Below, piece after piece: positions 52,202-60,671 of a stretch of 64,000 nucleotides of DNA. This DNA comes from UBA668 sp041394605. GTDB taxonomy: Bacteria; Actinomycetota; Acidimicrobiia; Acidimicrobiales; Ilumatobacteraceae. Location of the stretch: assembly GCA_041394605.1 (NCBI GenBank), contig JAWKHX010000005.1, positions 376,061 through 440,060 of the forward strand, written 5' to 3'. A program made the position numbers and the translations under genes. A model generated the notes under the pieces. It ran no database searches. It was not told where the DNA came from and saw nothing but the letters and a program-made list of their open reading frames with translations. The first letter of the stretch is position 1; each line of letters starts with the position of its first letter.

Positions 52202-52419
52202 TGAGCCCCGCACCGCAGTATTCGTACCTTTGGGATGGCTCTGAGCCTGGCTGGGTGATCTGGCAGCTTCCCGGCCGCAACGACGAAGCAGGGCGACGCC
52301 TAATCTTCAACCTCGTCGACCGCACCGCTCTCATCATCGAGGATGACGAGCTTGCCGAGGCAGTCTTGGACGAAATGGTCGAGCACGGGTGTCCCACCAT
52401 TACGGAGCTACCGTCGTGA
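52201..52419 (+). CDS. Candidate immunity protein for the Rhs-JAMM toxin (72 aa)
   Basis: ATG 52201 shares its A with the Rhs stop (TGATG), and AAGGGGAA precedes it, so translation is coupled. A small acidic protein (SYLWDGSEPGWVIWQLPGRN, then LVDRTALIIEDDELAEAVLDEM) without signal peptide or known domain. Position and size are those of immunity genes in polymorphic toxin loci. Function is inferred from context only. Confidence 0.65.
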   Translation: MSPAPQYSYLWDGSEPGWVIWQLPGRNDEAGRRLIFNLVDRTALIIEDDELAEAVLDEMVEHGCPTITELPS

Positions 52420-52656
52420 CGCCGTCGGTGCCACAGAAGAGGGCAGCGTCCTCGAAGGCACCGGAGCCGTCTGTCATAACTCCGCCCCTGCTGCCCCCGT
52501 CGTCCTCACCGACCCCACGCGGAAGGCTCCAGCGAAGTCGTGGTCGCGCGATGGCTCCGGGGGCGGCCCGCCGAACGACGGCAACGCTCAGGTCCGCTGG
52601 GGCTGAGCCGCACACGACCGGGAATAGCCGTTGCGGGCGCAAGTGTTGCACGGCCT
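52420..52656. other. Gene-free stretch after the Rhs locus
   Basis: 237 bases. Reading frames exist in several phases but have biased, low-information composition and no family signature. It could be the remains of an earlier Rhs tip. No RNA or hairpin identified. Confidence 0.3.
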
Positions 52657-53052
52657 ATGACCACGATTCCCGCTTCCCACGCCGACCTCCTCGACACCAC
52701 GGCCCTGGCCCACGTGGCCACCATCGGCCCCGACGGCAGCCCGCAGAACAACCCGGTGTGGTTCGGCTGGGACGGCACCCACGTGCTGTTCAGCCAGACC
52801 ACCGGCCGCCAGAAGTACCGCAACCTCCAGCAGCACCCCGCTGTCGCCCTGTCCATCGTCGACCCGGCCAACCCGTACCGCTACCTCGAGATTCGCGGCA
52901 CCGTGGCGGAGATCGTGGACGACCCGGGCAATGCGTTCATCAACTCGATGGCCAAGAAGTACATCGACCAGGACGAGTACCCGTGGCACCAGCCGGGCGA
53001 CCACCGCGTCGTGGTGAAGGTGCTGCCGGCGCGCACCACCCAGATGGGCTGA
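52657..53052 (+). CDS. PPOX-class F420- or flavin-dependent oxidoreductase (131 aa)
   Basis: Split-barrel protein: LAHVATIGPDGSPQNNPVWFGWDG, SQTTGRQKYRNLQQHP and YRYLEIRGTVAEIVDD are the typical strands of the PPOX/PNPOx-like F420 family (TIGR03618 type). Such enzymes reduce substrates with F420H2 in actinobacteria. ATG 52657. Substrate unknown. Confidence 0.92.
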   Translation: MTTIPASHADLLDTTALAHVATIGPDGSPQNNPVWFGWDGTHVLFSQTTGRQKYRNLQQHPAVALSIVDPANPYRYLEIRGTVAEIVDDPGNAFINSMAKKYIDQDEYPWHQPGDHRVVVKVLPARTTQMG

Positions 53053-53089
53053 ACCCAGGGCGAACGGAGGGCCGGGTTCGCCCGCCCCG

Positions 53090-53623
53090 CTACCGCCCCT
53101 GCGCGGCGGGAAGGTGGTCCAGGAACCGCAGCGCGGCCTGCGCCGCCTCGTGCCGCCACAGCACCACCACGTCGGCAGGGTCGGTTGCCACCTGCGCCTC
53201 CAGCGCTGCGGCCATGTCCTCTGCATGCGCCCGTTGCGCCGCCACCAGCGGGGCGGTGTCCACCTGGCACACACCGCACAGCACCAACTTCAGCACCAGT
53301 TCGCTGCGCAGGTCGCGCAGGTGCAGCACCGGCTCGGCCAGCCAACGCCGCAGTTGGGCGCGCCCCGCCGGCGTCGGCGCCAGGATCGTCCGCTCGCCGC
53401 CGGCAAGGCCGGGCTCCACACCGACCGGCTCCACGTAGCCGCGGCCAGTCAACTGGTCGAGCGCCCGGTAGGTGAGGGCGCGGGAGAGCGACCACACCCT
53501 GCCGATGTCGCCGCCGGGCTTCAGGCGGGCGGCCACGTCGTACCCGTGCGCCGGCCCGGCGGCGAGGATGCCGAGGCAGGCCCACTCGCCGAGCAGGAGG
53601 GCATCGCGCTGGCCCCTGCTCAC
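53090..53623 (-). CDS. PadR-family transcriptional regulator in the molybdate operon (177 aa)
   Basis: Winged helix with LGEWACLGILAAGPAHGYDVAARL, SRALTYRALDQLTGRGYVEP and a C-terminal helical dimer arm (about 100-177), matching PadR/Vir-like regulators. GTG 53623 overlaps the modC stop (GTGA), so it is the last gene of modABC and probably regulates it, in place of ModE. Ligand unknown. Palindromes upstream of modA are candidate operators. Confidence 0.85.
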   Translation of the reverse strand: MSRGQRDALLLGEWACLGILAAGPAHGYDVAARLKPGGDIGRVWSLSRALTYRALDQLTGRGYVEPVGVEPGLAGGERTILAPTPAGRAQLRRWLAEPVLHLRDLRSELVLKLVLCGVCQVDTAPLVAAQRAHAEDMAAALEAQVATDPADVVVLWRHEAAQAALRFLDHLPAAQGR

Positions 53624-54693
53624 CCGCCGTGCACCTCCACCTCGCCGTAGACCTCCACCTCGGTCGCCTTCACCGACGCGTGGACCGTGTCGCCCGGGCG
53701 CAACGCCATCGCCTCCATGGCCCCCACGGTGATCTCCGCCACCAGCGGCAGCGGGCCTTCCAGCGACACCCGCACCCGATCGCCCAGCCGGTCCATCCCG
53801 GTGACCGTGCCCTCCCAACAGTTGCGCACGCTGGAGCCGTCCGGCACGGTGCGGGTGAGCACCACCGAGTGAGGGCGGATGACGGCGAACGCCGGGCCGG
53901 CCGCGGCGTCGGCCACCACGACGGCCGCGCCGCGGGCGGTCCGCAGCACCCCGTCCGTCACGGTGCCGCGGACCAGGTTGACGCCCATGAGGTCGGCGAC
54001 GTAGCGCGAGCGCGGGCGCGCCGTCACCTCGGCCAGCGTTCCGGCCTGCACGATCCGGCCCCCCTCGAGCACGGCCACCCGGTCCGCCAGGGCGTGCGCG
54101 TCGACGGGGTCGTGGGTGACCAGCACGCGCATCCCGCCAAACGTGGCGAGGTGGCGGCGCAGCTCCACCCGGACCGCGCCCCGGGTGCCGGCGTCCAACG
54201 CCGCGAGCGGTTCGTCCAGCAGCAGCAACCGTGGGTCGGTGGCCAGCGCGCGGGCGAGCGCGGCCCGCTGGGCCTGGCCGCCGGACAGGGCGCCGGGTCG
54301 CTGCGCGGCGTAGGCGGAGAGCCCGACACGCTCCAGCCACTCGCCGGCCACCCGCCGCGCCTCCGCCTTCGGTGCCCGCCGAGCCCGCAGCCCGTAGGCG
54401 ACATTCTCCAGCACGGTCATGTGGGGGAACAGGAGGTAGTCCTGGAACACGAACCCGATCCGCCGCTGCTCTGGCGCCACCAGCGCGTCGGCCGCCGGGT
54501 CGTCCAGCACGTCGCCGTCGAGCGTGATCCGCCCCCCGTCCAGCGGCACCAGCCCGGCCAGCGCCCGCAGCACGGTGCTCTTCCCGGCGCCGTTGGGGCC
54601 GAGCAGGGCCAGCACCTCGCCGTCGGCCACGGCGAGCTCCGCGTCGAGTGCCAGGGTGCCGAGCCGGACCTCCAGGCGGGCGTCCAGCGTCAT
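53620..54693 (-). CDS. modC: Molybdate ABC transporter ATP-binding protein with TOBE domain (357 aa)
   Basis: Walker A GPNGAGKST (32-40), Q-loop FVFQDYLLFPHMTV, signature LSGGQAQR, Walker B LLLLDEP and H-loop THD are all present. The C-terminal 70 residues (GTVTGMDRLGDRVRVSL..., VHASVKATEVEVYG) form a TOBE/Mop-like oxyanion-binding domain as in ModC. The start overlaps modB (ATGA) and the stop overlaps the PadR gene. Tungstate or sulfate import is a less likely alternative. Confidence 0.93.
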   Translation of the reverse strand: MTLDARLEVRLGTLALDAELAVADGEVLALLGPNGAGKSTVLRALAGLVPLDGGRITLDGDVLDDPAADALVAPEQRRIGFVFQDYLLFPHMTVLENVAYGLRARRAPKAEARRVAGEWLERVGLSAYAAQRPGALSGGQAQRAALARALATDPRLLLLDEPLAALDAGTRGAVRVELRRHLATFGGMRVLVTHDPVDAHALADRVAVLEGGRIVQAGTLAEVTARPRSRYVADLMGVNLVRGTVTDGVLRTARGAAVVVADAAAGPAFAVIRPHSVVLTRTVPDGSSVRNCWEGTVTGMDRLGDRVRVSLEGPLPLVAEITVGAMEAMALRPGDTVHASVKATEVEVYGEVEVHGG

Positions 54694-55541
54694 GCCACCA
54701 CCGCCCGTTCCGGGCGGACGACTCTGCCGAACCAGCGGTCGCGCAGCCCCACCAGGACGGCGAACGACAACGCGATCAGCAGCAGCGCCAGCACGATCGC
54801 TTCCTCCGGGTTGGTCTCCAGCGACAGGTACACCGCCAGCGGCATCGTGCGCGTGGTGCCGGGGAAGTTGCCGGCGAACGTGATGGTGGCGCCGAACTCG
54901 CCCAGCGCCCTGGCCCACGACAGCACCGCCCCGGCGATCAGCGCGGGCCGGATGGCCGGGAGGGTGACCCGTCGGAACGTGTACCACCCGGAGGCCCCGA
55001 GGGTGCGGGAGGCATCCTCCACACGCCCGTCCAGCTGGCGCAGCGCGGCCTCCACCGTGATCACGAGGAAGGGCATGGACACGAACGTCTGGGCCACCAC
55101 GACGCCGGTGGTGGTGAACGGGAGTGTGACGTCGAACCAGCGGTACAACCACTGGCCGACGATGCCCCGCCGCCCGAGCGCGAAGAACAGCGCGACGCCA
55201 CCCACCACCGGCGGCAGCACCATCGACAGGGTGGTGAGGGCACGCACCACCGAGCGCCCCGGGAACTCCACCCGGGCCAGCAGCCAGGCCAGCGGCACGC
55301 CGAAGACCACCGAGATGGCGGTGGCCCACAGTGAGCACGTGATGGAGAGTCGCAGCGCGGTGAGTGCTTCGTCGTTGGTGAGGTAGTGCCAGGCGTTGGA
55401 CCACGGCGCCCGCCACAGCAGCCCGGCCAGGGGGAGCGCGAAGAACGCGACGGCGACGGCTGCCAGCACCAGCGCCGGGACGGGCATCGGGGTGCGGGTG
55501 TTCCGCCGGCCCCCGACCCGCGTGCCCCGGCCAGGGCTCAC
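54690..55541 (-). CDS. modB: Molybdate ABC transporter permease (283 aa)
   Basis: Six TM helices; the EAA loop reads EDASRTLGASGWYTFRRVTLP, as in ModB/CysT permeases. About 20 N-terminal basic residues precede TM1. GTG 55541 overlaps modA's stop (GTGA) and the 3' end overlaps modC, so the transporter is translated as a unit. Confidence 0.93.
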   Translation of the reverse strand: MSPGRGTRVGGRRNTRTPMPVPALVLAAVAVAFFALPLAGLLWRAPWSNAWHYLTNDEALTALRLSITCSLWATAISVVFGVPLAWLLARVEFPGRSVVRALTTLSMVLPPVVGGVALFFALGRRGIVGQWLYRWFDVTLPFTTTGVVVAQTFVSMPFLVITVEAALRQLDGRVEDASRTLGASGWYTFRRVTLPAIRPALIAGAVLSWARALGEFGATITFAGNFPGTTRTMPLAVYLSLETNPEEAIVLALLLIALSFAVLVGLRDRWFGRVVRPERAVVA

Positions 55542-56320
55542 GGGGCGGTGAACCCGTACGACGCGAGGATCGCCTGGCCCTGGGCACCGAGCACGAAGTC
55601 GATGAACCCCTGGGCGCCCTCCGGGTTGGTGGCTTCCCTGGTGACGGCGACCGGGTACTCGGCCACGACGTTGATGTCGGCGGGGATCTCCACGCCGGCG
55701 GCCGCGTCACCCGCGGCCTTGACGTCCGTGAGGTAGACGATGCCGGCGTCGGCCTCGCCGAGGGTCACCTTGGTGACCACGGCCTTCACGTTCTCCTCCA
55801 GCGACTTCGGCGTCACGGTGATCCCTGCGTTCTCGAAGATCTGGGTGGCGTACTTCCCGCACGGTACTTCCGGCGCGCATTGCACATAGACCAGGTCGGG
55901 GTCGGCGAGATCGGCAACGCCGGTGATGCCCTTCGGGTTGCCGGGCTGGACGATGATCGCCGCCGAGTTGTGGGCGAACACCACGGGCGCCGTGGCGTTG
56001 TTGCCGGCGTCGGTGAGCTTGGCCATGTTGCTGAGGTCGGCAGAGGCGAAGAGGTCGGCAGGTGCACCTTCCCCGATCTGGGTGACCAGCTCCGATGAGG
56101 CGGCGAAGTTGAGCGTCACCGTGGTGTCCGGGTTGGCGGCCATGAAGGCATCGGCGAGGTCGGTGAAGGCGGCGGTCAACGATGCTGCGGCGAAGACGGT
56201 GATGTCGCCGGACGGTGTGCCCGTGGCGTCGGTGCGGGAATCGGAGCCGCAGGCTGTCGTGGCCGCGACCAGACCGATCGCGCCGAGGAGGAGGAACACG
56301 GACCGGGCACGGGAGCGCAT
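55538..56320 (-). CDS. modA: Molybdate-binding lipoprotein (260 aa)
   Basis: Signal and lipobox end ATTAC (Cys24). The mature protein starts ITVFAAASLTAAFTDLADAF and has FAASSELVTQIGEGAPADLFASAD, the ModA oxyanion pocket and hinge (Ser residues at AAASL and ASSEL), and EADAGIVYLTD near the C-terminus. A cysteine pair (VQCAPEVPCGKYA) is common in ModA. ATG 56320. Two inverted repeats lie upstream. Confidence 0.95.
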   Translation of the reverse strand: MRSRARSVFLLLGAIGLVAATTACGSDSRTDATGTPSGDITVFAAASLTAAFTDLADAFMAANPDTTVTLNFAASSELVTQIGEGAPADLFASADLSNMAKLTDAGNNATAPVVFAHNSAAIIVQPGNPKGITGVADLADPDLVYVQCAPEVPCGKYATQIFENAGITVTPKSLEENVKAVVTKVTLGEADAGIVYLTDVKAAGDAAAGVEIPADINVVAEYPVAVTREATNPEGAQGFIDFVLGAQGQAILASYGFTAP

Positions 56321-56330
56321 GCCCGCACAA

Positions 56331-56347
56331 TAGTCAGGCGTTGACTA
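56331..56347. promoter_or_regulatory. Inverted repeat TAGTCA-N5-TGACTA upstream of modA
   Basis: Perfect 6-bp arms (56331-56336, 56342-56347) starting 11 bases before the modA start. It is a candidate operator for the operon's PadR-like regulator or a ModE-like protein. Confidence 0.5.
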
Positions 56348-56371
56348 TGCGTGCCGCTCATTCGGGTCGAA

Positions 56372-56391
56372 ATGAGTAGTGGGTTACTCAT
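56372..56391. promoter_or_regulatory. Inverted repeat ATGAGTA-N6-TACTCAT between modA and a divergent gene
   Basis: Perfect 7-bp arms with a 6-base spacer, centred about 60 bases upstream of modA and 43 bases upstream of the divergent 210-aa gene. PadR-type sites are often ATG-N8-10-CAT palindromes, and this fits with outer ATG and CAT. Confidence 0.55.
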
Positions 56392-56424
56392 GGCGAGCAG
56401 ACGCCTGGGGTGTCTGATACCTGC

Positions 56425-57057
56425 ATGGGAATCTTCAGCAAGATCAAGGAAAGCGTTGCCGGCACGGACGCCGGCAGCATCCAGAACGCCCGCATCGGCC
56501 GTGGCGTCATCATGGGGGCGCAGGTCACGGGCAACTCGATCACGACGGGAGGGATCGAGCAGCACGTGTGCCTGTTCCAGGTGGAGGTGGCGCTGGACGA
56601 CACCCCGCCGTACCAGGCCACCTGCCGCCAGCGCTTGCCGGTCTGGCAGCTCAGCCAGATCCAGCCGGGCCAGACGATGGTGGCCGTCCGGGTGGACGCC
56701 GCCGACCCCAGCCGGGTGGCCATCGACTGGGAGACCCCGCCCCCGTCGGTGCGCATGGCGCAGGGGGCCGGCAACGGCTCGGCGGCGGAGATCCTCGCCA
56801 CCGGCCTGCCGTGCCGGGTGATCATCCAGCAGTTCCAGCCGCTGAACATGACGAACCCGGCCGGCGTGCCGATGTTCGCGTTCGCCCTCACGGTGATGCC
56901 CGCGGGTGGTCAGCCCTACATGATCCAGGTCGGCAACCCGGTGCCCAACGAGGCGATGCCCTTCCTGTTCCCCGGCTCCCAGCTGCCCGCCAAGGTGGCG
57001 GCCAACGAGCCGAACGGGGTGGTCATCGACTGGGCCGCCGCGGCCCGGGGCGAGTAG
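56425..57057 (+). CDS. Hypothetical protein with internal duplication (210 aa)
   Basis: Starts MGIFSKIKESVAGTDAGSIQ. Two related beta-rich halves each contain a strand of the type CLFQVEVALDD / FAFALTVMPAG, then a long loop and a close of the form V-x-V-A-x-x-P-x-x-V-x-IDW (VAIDW near 105; VVIDW near 203). No signal or TM; cytosolic. Family not recognised. ATG 56425. Divergent from modA. Confidence 0.65.
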   Translation: MGIFSKIKESVAGTDAGSIQNARIGRGVIMGAQVTGNSITTGGIEQHVCLFQVEVALDDTPPYQATCRQRLPVWQLSQIQPGQTMVAVRVDAADPSRVAIDWETPPPSVRMAQGAGNGSAAEILATGLPCRVIIQQFQPLNMTNPAGVPMFAFALTVMPAGGQPYMIQVGNPVPNEAMPFLFPGSQLPAKVAANEPNGVVIDWAAAARGE

Positions 57058-57070
57058 CGGCGTCCGGCGA

Positions 57071-57766
57071 TCAGGAGGAGAACGTCACGCCGCAGATCAC
57101 CTGCGGCGCGACCGGCACCGGCCCGGTGACCTGCACGGCGACGAGGGACTCCACCGGGCCCTCGACGAAGTGGACGACGGCGTTGTCCAGGGGGAGGGCG
57201 CCGTCCACCAGGCCGGTGCCGGTGATCGCCGACCACCGCGCCGCGGTGCGTGCCGGGTCGGCCGACTGCACCGTGACGCCGCGGATGCCGTCCACCACGC
57301 TGGTGCGCACGGCCTGCTGCCAGTCCTTCCCGGCCGGGAACCACGGGCCGTTGGGGTCCTCGCCGCCGGGCTGGAAGTCGATCTCCAGGAACGAGCCGCC
57401 GGTGTCGCCAGGGTGCAACTGCATGATCCGGTAGCCGTGGTCGTCGTGCTCGAACGCCACCCGCACACCGAGTTCGTCCACCCGGGCGCGCACCGGCGGG
57501 TGGTCGTCGGTGTGGCAGATCACCATGTAGCCGCCATCGCCGCCGAGGCGCTGCAGTTGGCGCCCGCCGGCCGTGCCCTCGCGGACCGGCGAGACCACCT
57601 CGATGAACTGTGTCCCGATCGGCAGCACCGCGTTCTGCAGCCCGAACGTGGCCACGGCCGGGTCGTTGAACGCCACCTCCAGGCCGAGCACGCGGTGCAG
57701 GTCGGCCAGCACGGCATCCAGGTCGTGGGCCACCAGGGCCACCTGGCGGAGACGGATCCAGCTCAT
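57071..57766 (-). CDS. VOC-fold protein, glyoxalase-like_3 type (231 aa)
   Basis: RLRQVALVAHDLDAVLADLHRVLG (first VOC strand-helix), FIEVVSPVREGTAGG, YRIMQLHPGDTGGSFLEID and a degenerate second module. It could be an epimerase- or dioxygenase-like enzyme. It is followed by an enoyl-CoA hydratase gene upstream on the same strand, so a CoA-pathway role is possible. Confidence 0.82.
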   Translation of the reverse strand: MSWIRLRQVALVAHDLDAVLADLHRVLGLEVAFNDPAVATFGLQNAVLPIGTQFIEVVSPVREGTAGGRQLQRLGGDGGYMVICHTDDHPPVRARVDELGVRVAFEHDDHGYRIMQLHPGDTGGSFLEIDFQPGGEDPNGPWFPAGKDWQQAVRTSVVDGIRGVTVQSADPARTAARWSAITGTGLVDGALPLDNAVVHFVEGPVESLVAVQVTGPVPVAPQVICGVTFSS

Positions 57767-57800
57767 CGGAACCTCGCTTCTGGTCGGGGTGCGGGCCGGT

Positions 57801-58574
57801 TCACGTGAACCGGGGTGGGCGCTTCTCGACGAAGGCCCGGAAGGCCTCCGCAGTGTGCTCGCTGCGGGCGACGCGCAGGTGCCGTTCGGCCTCGTAGTCC
57901 ACGAAGTCGCGCAGGCCCATCCGCTCGGCCATCACATAGTGCTGCTTCAGGCCGAGCAGGGCGGTGGGCGACTTGGCCAACAGCGCGGCCAGCACGTCCT
58001 CCACGTCGGCGTGGAACGTGTCGTCCGGGAAGACCCTGGCGACGAGGCCGATCTGCAGGGCCTCGGCGGCGTCGATCCGCCGCGGCAGGAACGACAGGTC
58101 CCGCGCCCGGGCGGCGCCGACCAGGCGGGGCAGCGACCAGGGGATGGCCATGTCGCCCGCCACGGCCACATCCAGGAACGCGGTGTTCATCTTCGCCCCA
58201 GCGGTCATCAGCCGCAGGTCGCAGGCGAGGGCCCACCCCATGCCGGCGCCGGCGCACGCGCCGTTCACCGCAGCCACGGTGACGGCGGGGATCTCGTGGA
58301 GCAGGGTGGTGACCTGGAAGTCCGGCGACGTCAGCCGCTCGTCGGCCTCGCCGGACGTGAAGTGGTTGAGATCGGCACCCGGGCAGAACGACGTGCCGGC
58401 ACCGGTGAGCACCAGCACCCGCAGGCTCTGGTCGGTGGCGGCCAGTTCCAGTGCTTCCCTGGCTTCGCGCACCATCCGGTTGGTCATCCCGTTGCGTTGC
58501 TCGGGGCGGTTCAGGGTCAGGCGCGCCAACCCACCGTCGACCTCGTAGCGCAGGGTCTCGAACCGGGTGGTCAC
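57801..58574 (-). CDS. Enoyl-CoA hydratase/isomerase family protein (257 aa)
   Basis: Crotonase fold: LARLTLNRPEQRNGMTN at the start, LTGAGTSFCPGADLNHF (oxyanion-hole Ala/Gly region), AVNGACAGAGMGWALACDLRLM, and AFLDVAVAGDMAIPWSLPRLVG. In the last segment the first catalytic Glu position is Val/Ala and the second is Asp, so it may not be a classical hydratase. GTG start 58574. It may act in beta-oxidation or another CoA reaction. Confidence 0.9.
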   Translation of the reverse strand: MTTRFETLRYEVDGGLARLTLNRPEQRNGMTNRMVREAREALELAATDQSLRVLVLTGAGTSFCPGADLNHFTSGEADERLTSPDFQVTTLLHEIPAVTVAAVNGACAGAGMGWALACDLRLMTAGAKMNTAFLDVAVAGDMAIPWSLPRLVGAARARDLSFLPRRIDAAEALQIGLVARVFPDDTFHADVEDVLAALLAKSPTALLGLKQHYVMAERMGLRDFVDYEAERHLRVARSEHTAEAFRAFVEKRPPRFT

Positions 58575-58581
58575 GGCCGGC

Positions 58582-59388
58582 TCACACGATGTTCAGCACG
58601 TCGAGGACGGAGGCCGCGTAGGCCTGGTCGCCGCTGACGGTGCAGCAGCCACGCCAGTCGCAGCGCTTCGTGCCCCAGCTGACGAAGTCGTGGGCGCTGG
58701 ACTCGACGGTGGCGGTCACGGCGCCGGCGATGCCGTCCGTGATGGTGATCAGCCCGTCGGCGCCCGCCGGGCCCACGGTCCACTCGCCGCCGCCGGGGCC
58801 GGTGAGGCGCAGGCCCAGCGGCTGGGTGACCGCTGTGGCGAGTTCGTCCTTCTGCATCTGCGGCATGCCCCACAGCATCCACAGGATGCCCGGGCGCACC
58901 TCCTCGTCGGTGGCGTCCGGGAGCGTCACGTCCAGCGGGGCGTCGGGCCCGAGCAGGTCGATGCGCAGGTGGCAGTAGTGGTCGAAGGCGAAGGCGTTGG
59001 CCAGCTGGTGCAGGGGGTAGGAGCCGAGGTCGGCGATGGGGGCGACGGTGGACGCCATCGGCTCCTGCTGCAACGCATCCAGCGCGCCGAACCAGGCGTC
59101 GGCGTAGCGGTCGTACTCGGCCAGCACGTCGGCCGCGGCCCAGTCCTTGCGGGGCGCGACCAGCGCGTCCATGGCCTGCTCGGCCGTCATCGCCGGCATC
59201 GGCTCGGCGGGCGGCGGGGTGGGGTCCACCATCTCCTTCTGGTTGGAGGTGACGTGGGCGAAGACGTCCTTCACGCTCCAGCCGGCGCACGCGCTGGGCT
59301 TGTCCCAGTCCGCGTCCGTGAGCTGATCGCGCACGGTGCGCATGTGGTCGTGGATGATGCGGACGGCGGCGACGGCTTCGGCGGTCAT
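58582..59388 (-). CDS. MDMPI/TIGR03083-type mycothiol-dependent enzyme family protein (268 aa)
   Basis: DinB-like N-domain with CAGWSVKDVFAHVTSNQKEMVD and ANAFAFDHYCHLRIDLLGP, whose His residues match the metal site. The C-terminal part (LRLTGPGGGEWTVGPAG, RCDWRGCCTVSGDQ) is SCP2-like. Third paralogue in the window. Same strand as the enoyl-CoA hydratase, 7 bases before it. Confidence 0.83.
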   Translation of the reverse strand: MTAEAVAAVRIIHDHMRTVRDQLTDADWDKPSACAGWSVKDVFAHVTSNQKEMVDPTPPPAEPMPAMTAEQAMDALVAPRKDWAAADVLAEYDRYADAWFGALDALQQEPMASTVAPIADLGSYPLHQLANAFAFDHYCHLRIDLLGPDAPLDVTLPDATDEEVRPGILWMLWGMPQMQKDELATAVTQPLGLRLTGPGGGEWTVGPAGADGLITITDGIAGAVTATVESSAHDFVSWGTKRCDWRGCCTVSGDQAYAASVLDVLNIV

Positions 59389-59444
59389 GCGCCGGACCTT
59401 AGTAACTGGAGTGGGTGCCGAGTTTCAGCGGAGCGACGCAATGC

Positions 59445-60671
59445 TCACGTGGCGAGCTTGGCGAGCGGGATGCGCAGGGTCACCACCGCACCGGCCACTG
59501 CATCGGCCACCGCGCCGACCGCTTCGCCGGCCGCAGCACCGGCCGGCCCTGGTGCGTTGGCCGCCGTCACCGAGCCGCCGTGCGCCAGCGCGATCGCCCG
59601 CACGATGGCCAGGCCGATGCCGGCCTCGCCCCGCCGGTCGCCGCGCTGGTAGCGGTCGAACACGCGGGGCAGGATCGCCGGGTCGAAACCGCTCCCGTTG
59701 TCGCGCACCTCGATGACACCGTCGCCGTGGTCGCTGCGGGTCTGCAACTCCACCCGGGTCGCCCGCCGGCTGGCGTTGCGGACCACGTTCTCCACGGCCT
59801 GCCGCAGCAGCGCCATGTCGGCCTGCACCACCACGGGGTCGCCGAGCGCCGCCACGATCTCCACGTCGTCCACCCTCACGGCCGCGGCCACCTCCTCGGC
59901 CAGGAGGTCCAGGCGCAGCGGCGCCATCCGCGGCATCATCTGGCCGCTCTCGAACCGCACCAGGTCGAGCATCTCGTTCACGCCGGTGGAGGCCCGCTCT
60001 GCCGCGGAGCGGATCTCCGACAGGGAGCGCACGTACTCCTCGCTCGTCCGGTCGCGGGCCAGCGCCTGGCTGCTGCTGGCCAGGATGACCGCCAGCGGGG
60101 TGCGCATCTCGTGGGCGGCGTCGGCCAGGAAGGCCTGCTGGTCGCCGAGCACCTTGCGTACGGGCGTCACCATCAGCCGGCTGACGCCGAGGCCGAGCAG
60201 GATGCAGCCCGCGGCAAGGCCGAACGCGAGGTCCTCCGAGGTGTCGTCGAGGTCGGCCAGGCGGCGGTCGCGATCCTCCGTGTAGAGCATCGTCACGAAG
60301 CCCTCTCCGGCGTGCAGCGGGCGCACGTAGGCGCGGAACCCGATGCTGTCCACCGTGAACTCGCGGAACGCCGGCCACTCCCCGGCGTCACGCATCCACT
60401 GGTTGAGCGGCGGCTCGATGCCGTAGTCGCCGAACGCCTCGCTCCACTCCTCGTTGCTGTTGACGTAGTAGCCGATCGGCCATTCCTCGCGCTGGTCGAC
60501 GATGTCGTTGTGGAGGATGGTCTCCATCTGGGCGACCAGCGCGGCGTCGACCCCGTCGCCGATCGCCCGTTCGCGCGCCTGACGCCAGATGCGGAAAGGG
60601 ATGTACGCCAGCACGCCGGCGATCACGGCGAACAGGAGGGCGGCCAGCCAGCGGCGGTGGCGGAGGGTCAC
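59445..60671 (-). CDS. Sensor histidine kinase (408 aa)
   Basis: TM1 (about 8-26), a roughly 120-residue outside domain (QMETILHNDIVDQREEWPIG, then a beta-rich part), TM2 (about 147-165), a short linker without a full HAMP, the H-box FLADAAHEMRTPLAV (His187), N-box NVVRNASRRATRV, G1 DNGSGF and G2 GIGLAIVRAIA. GTG 60671 overlaps the regulator stop (GTGA). The ligand is unknown. Confidence 0.92.
   Translation of the reverse strand: MTLRHRRWLAALLFAVIAGVLAYIPFRIWRQARERAIGDGVDAALVAQMETILHNDIVDQREEWPIGYYVNSNEEWSEAFGDYGIEPPLNQWMRDAGEWPAFREFTVDSIGFRAYVRPLHAGEGFVTMLYTEDRDRRLADLDDTSEDLAFGLAAGCILLGLGVSRLMVTPVRKVLGDQQAFLADAAHEMRTPLAVILASSSQALARDRTSEEYVRSLSEIRSAAERASTGVNEMLDLVRFESGQMMPRMAPLRLDLLAEEVAAAVRVDDVEIVAALGDPVVVQADMALLRQAVENVVRNASRRATRVELQTRSDHGDGVIEVRDNGSGFDPAILPRVFDRYQRGDRRGEAGIGLAIVRAIALAHGGSVTAANAPGPAGAAAGEAVGAVADAVAGAVVTLRIPLAKLAT

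Noticed and set aside
53620..55710. One continuous 696-codon frame suggesting a permease-ATPase fusion
   Set aside because: The part upstream of 54693 is a shadow of modB, which is intact in another frame; modC starts at ATG 54693.
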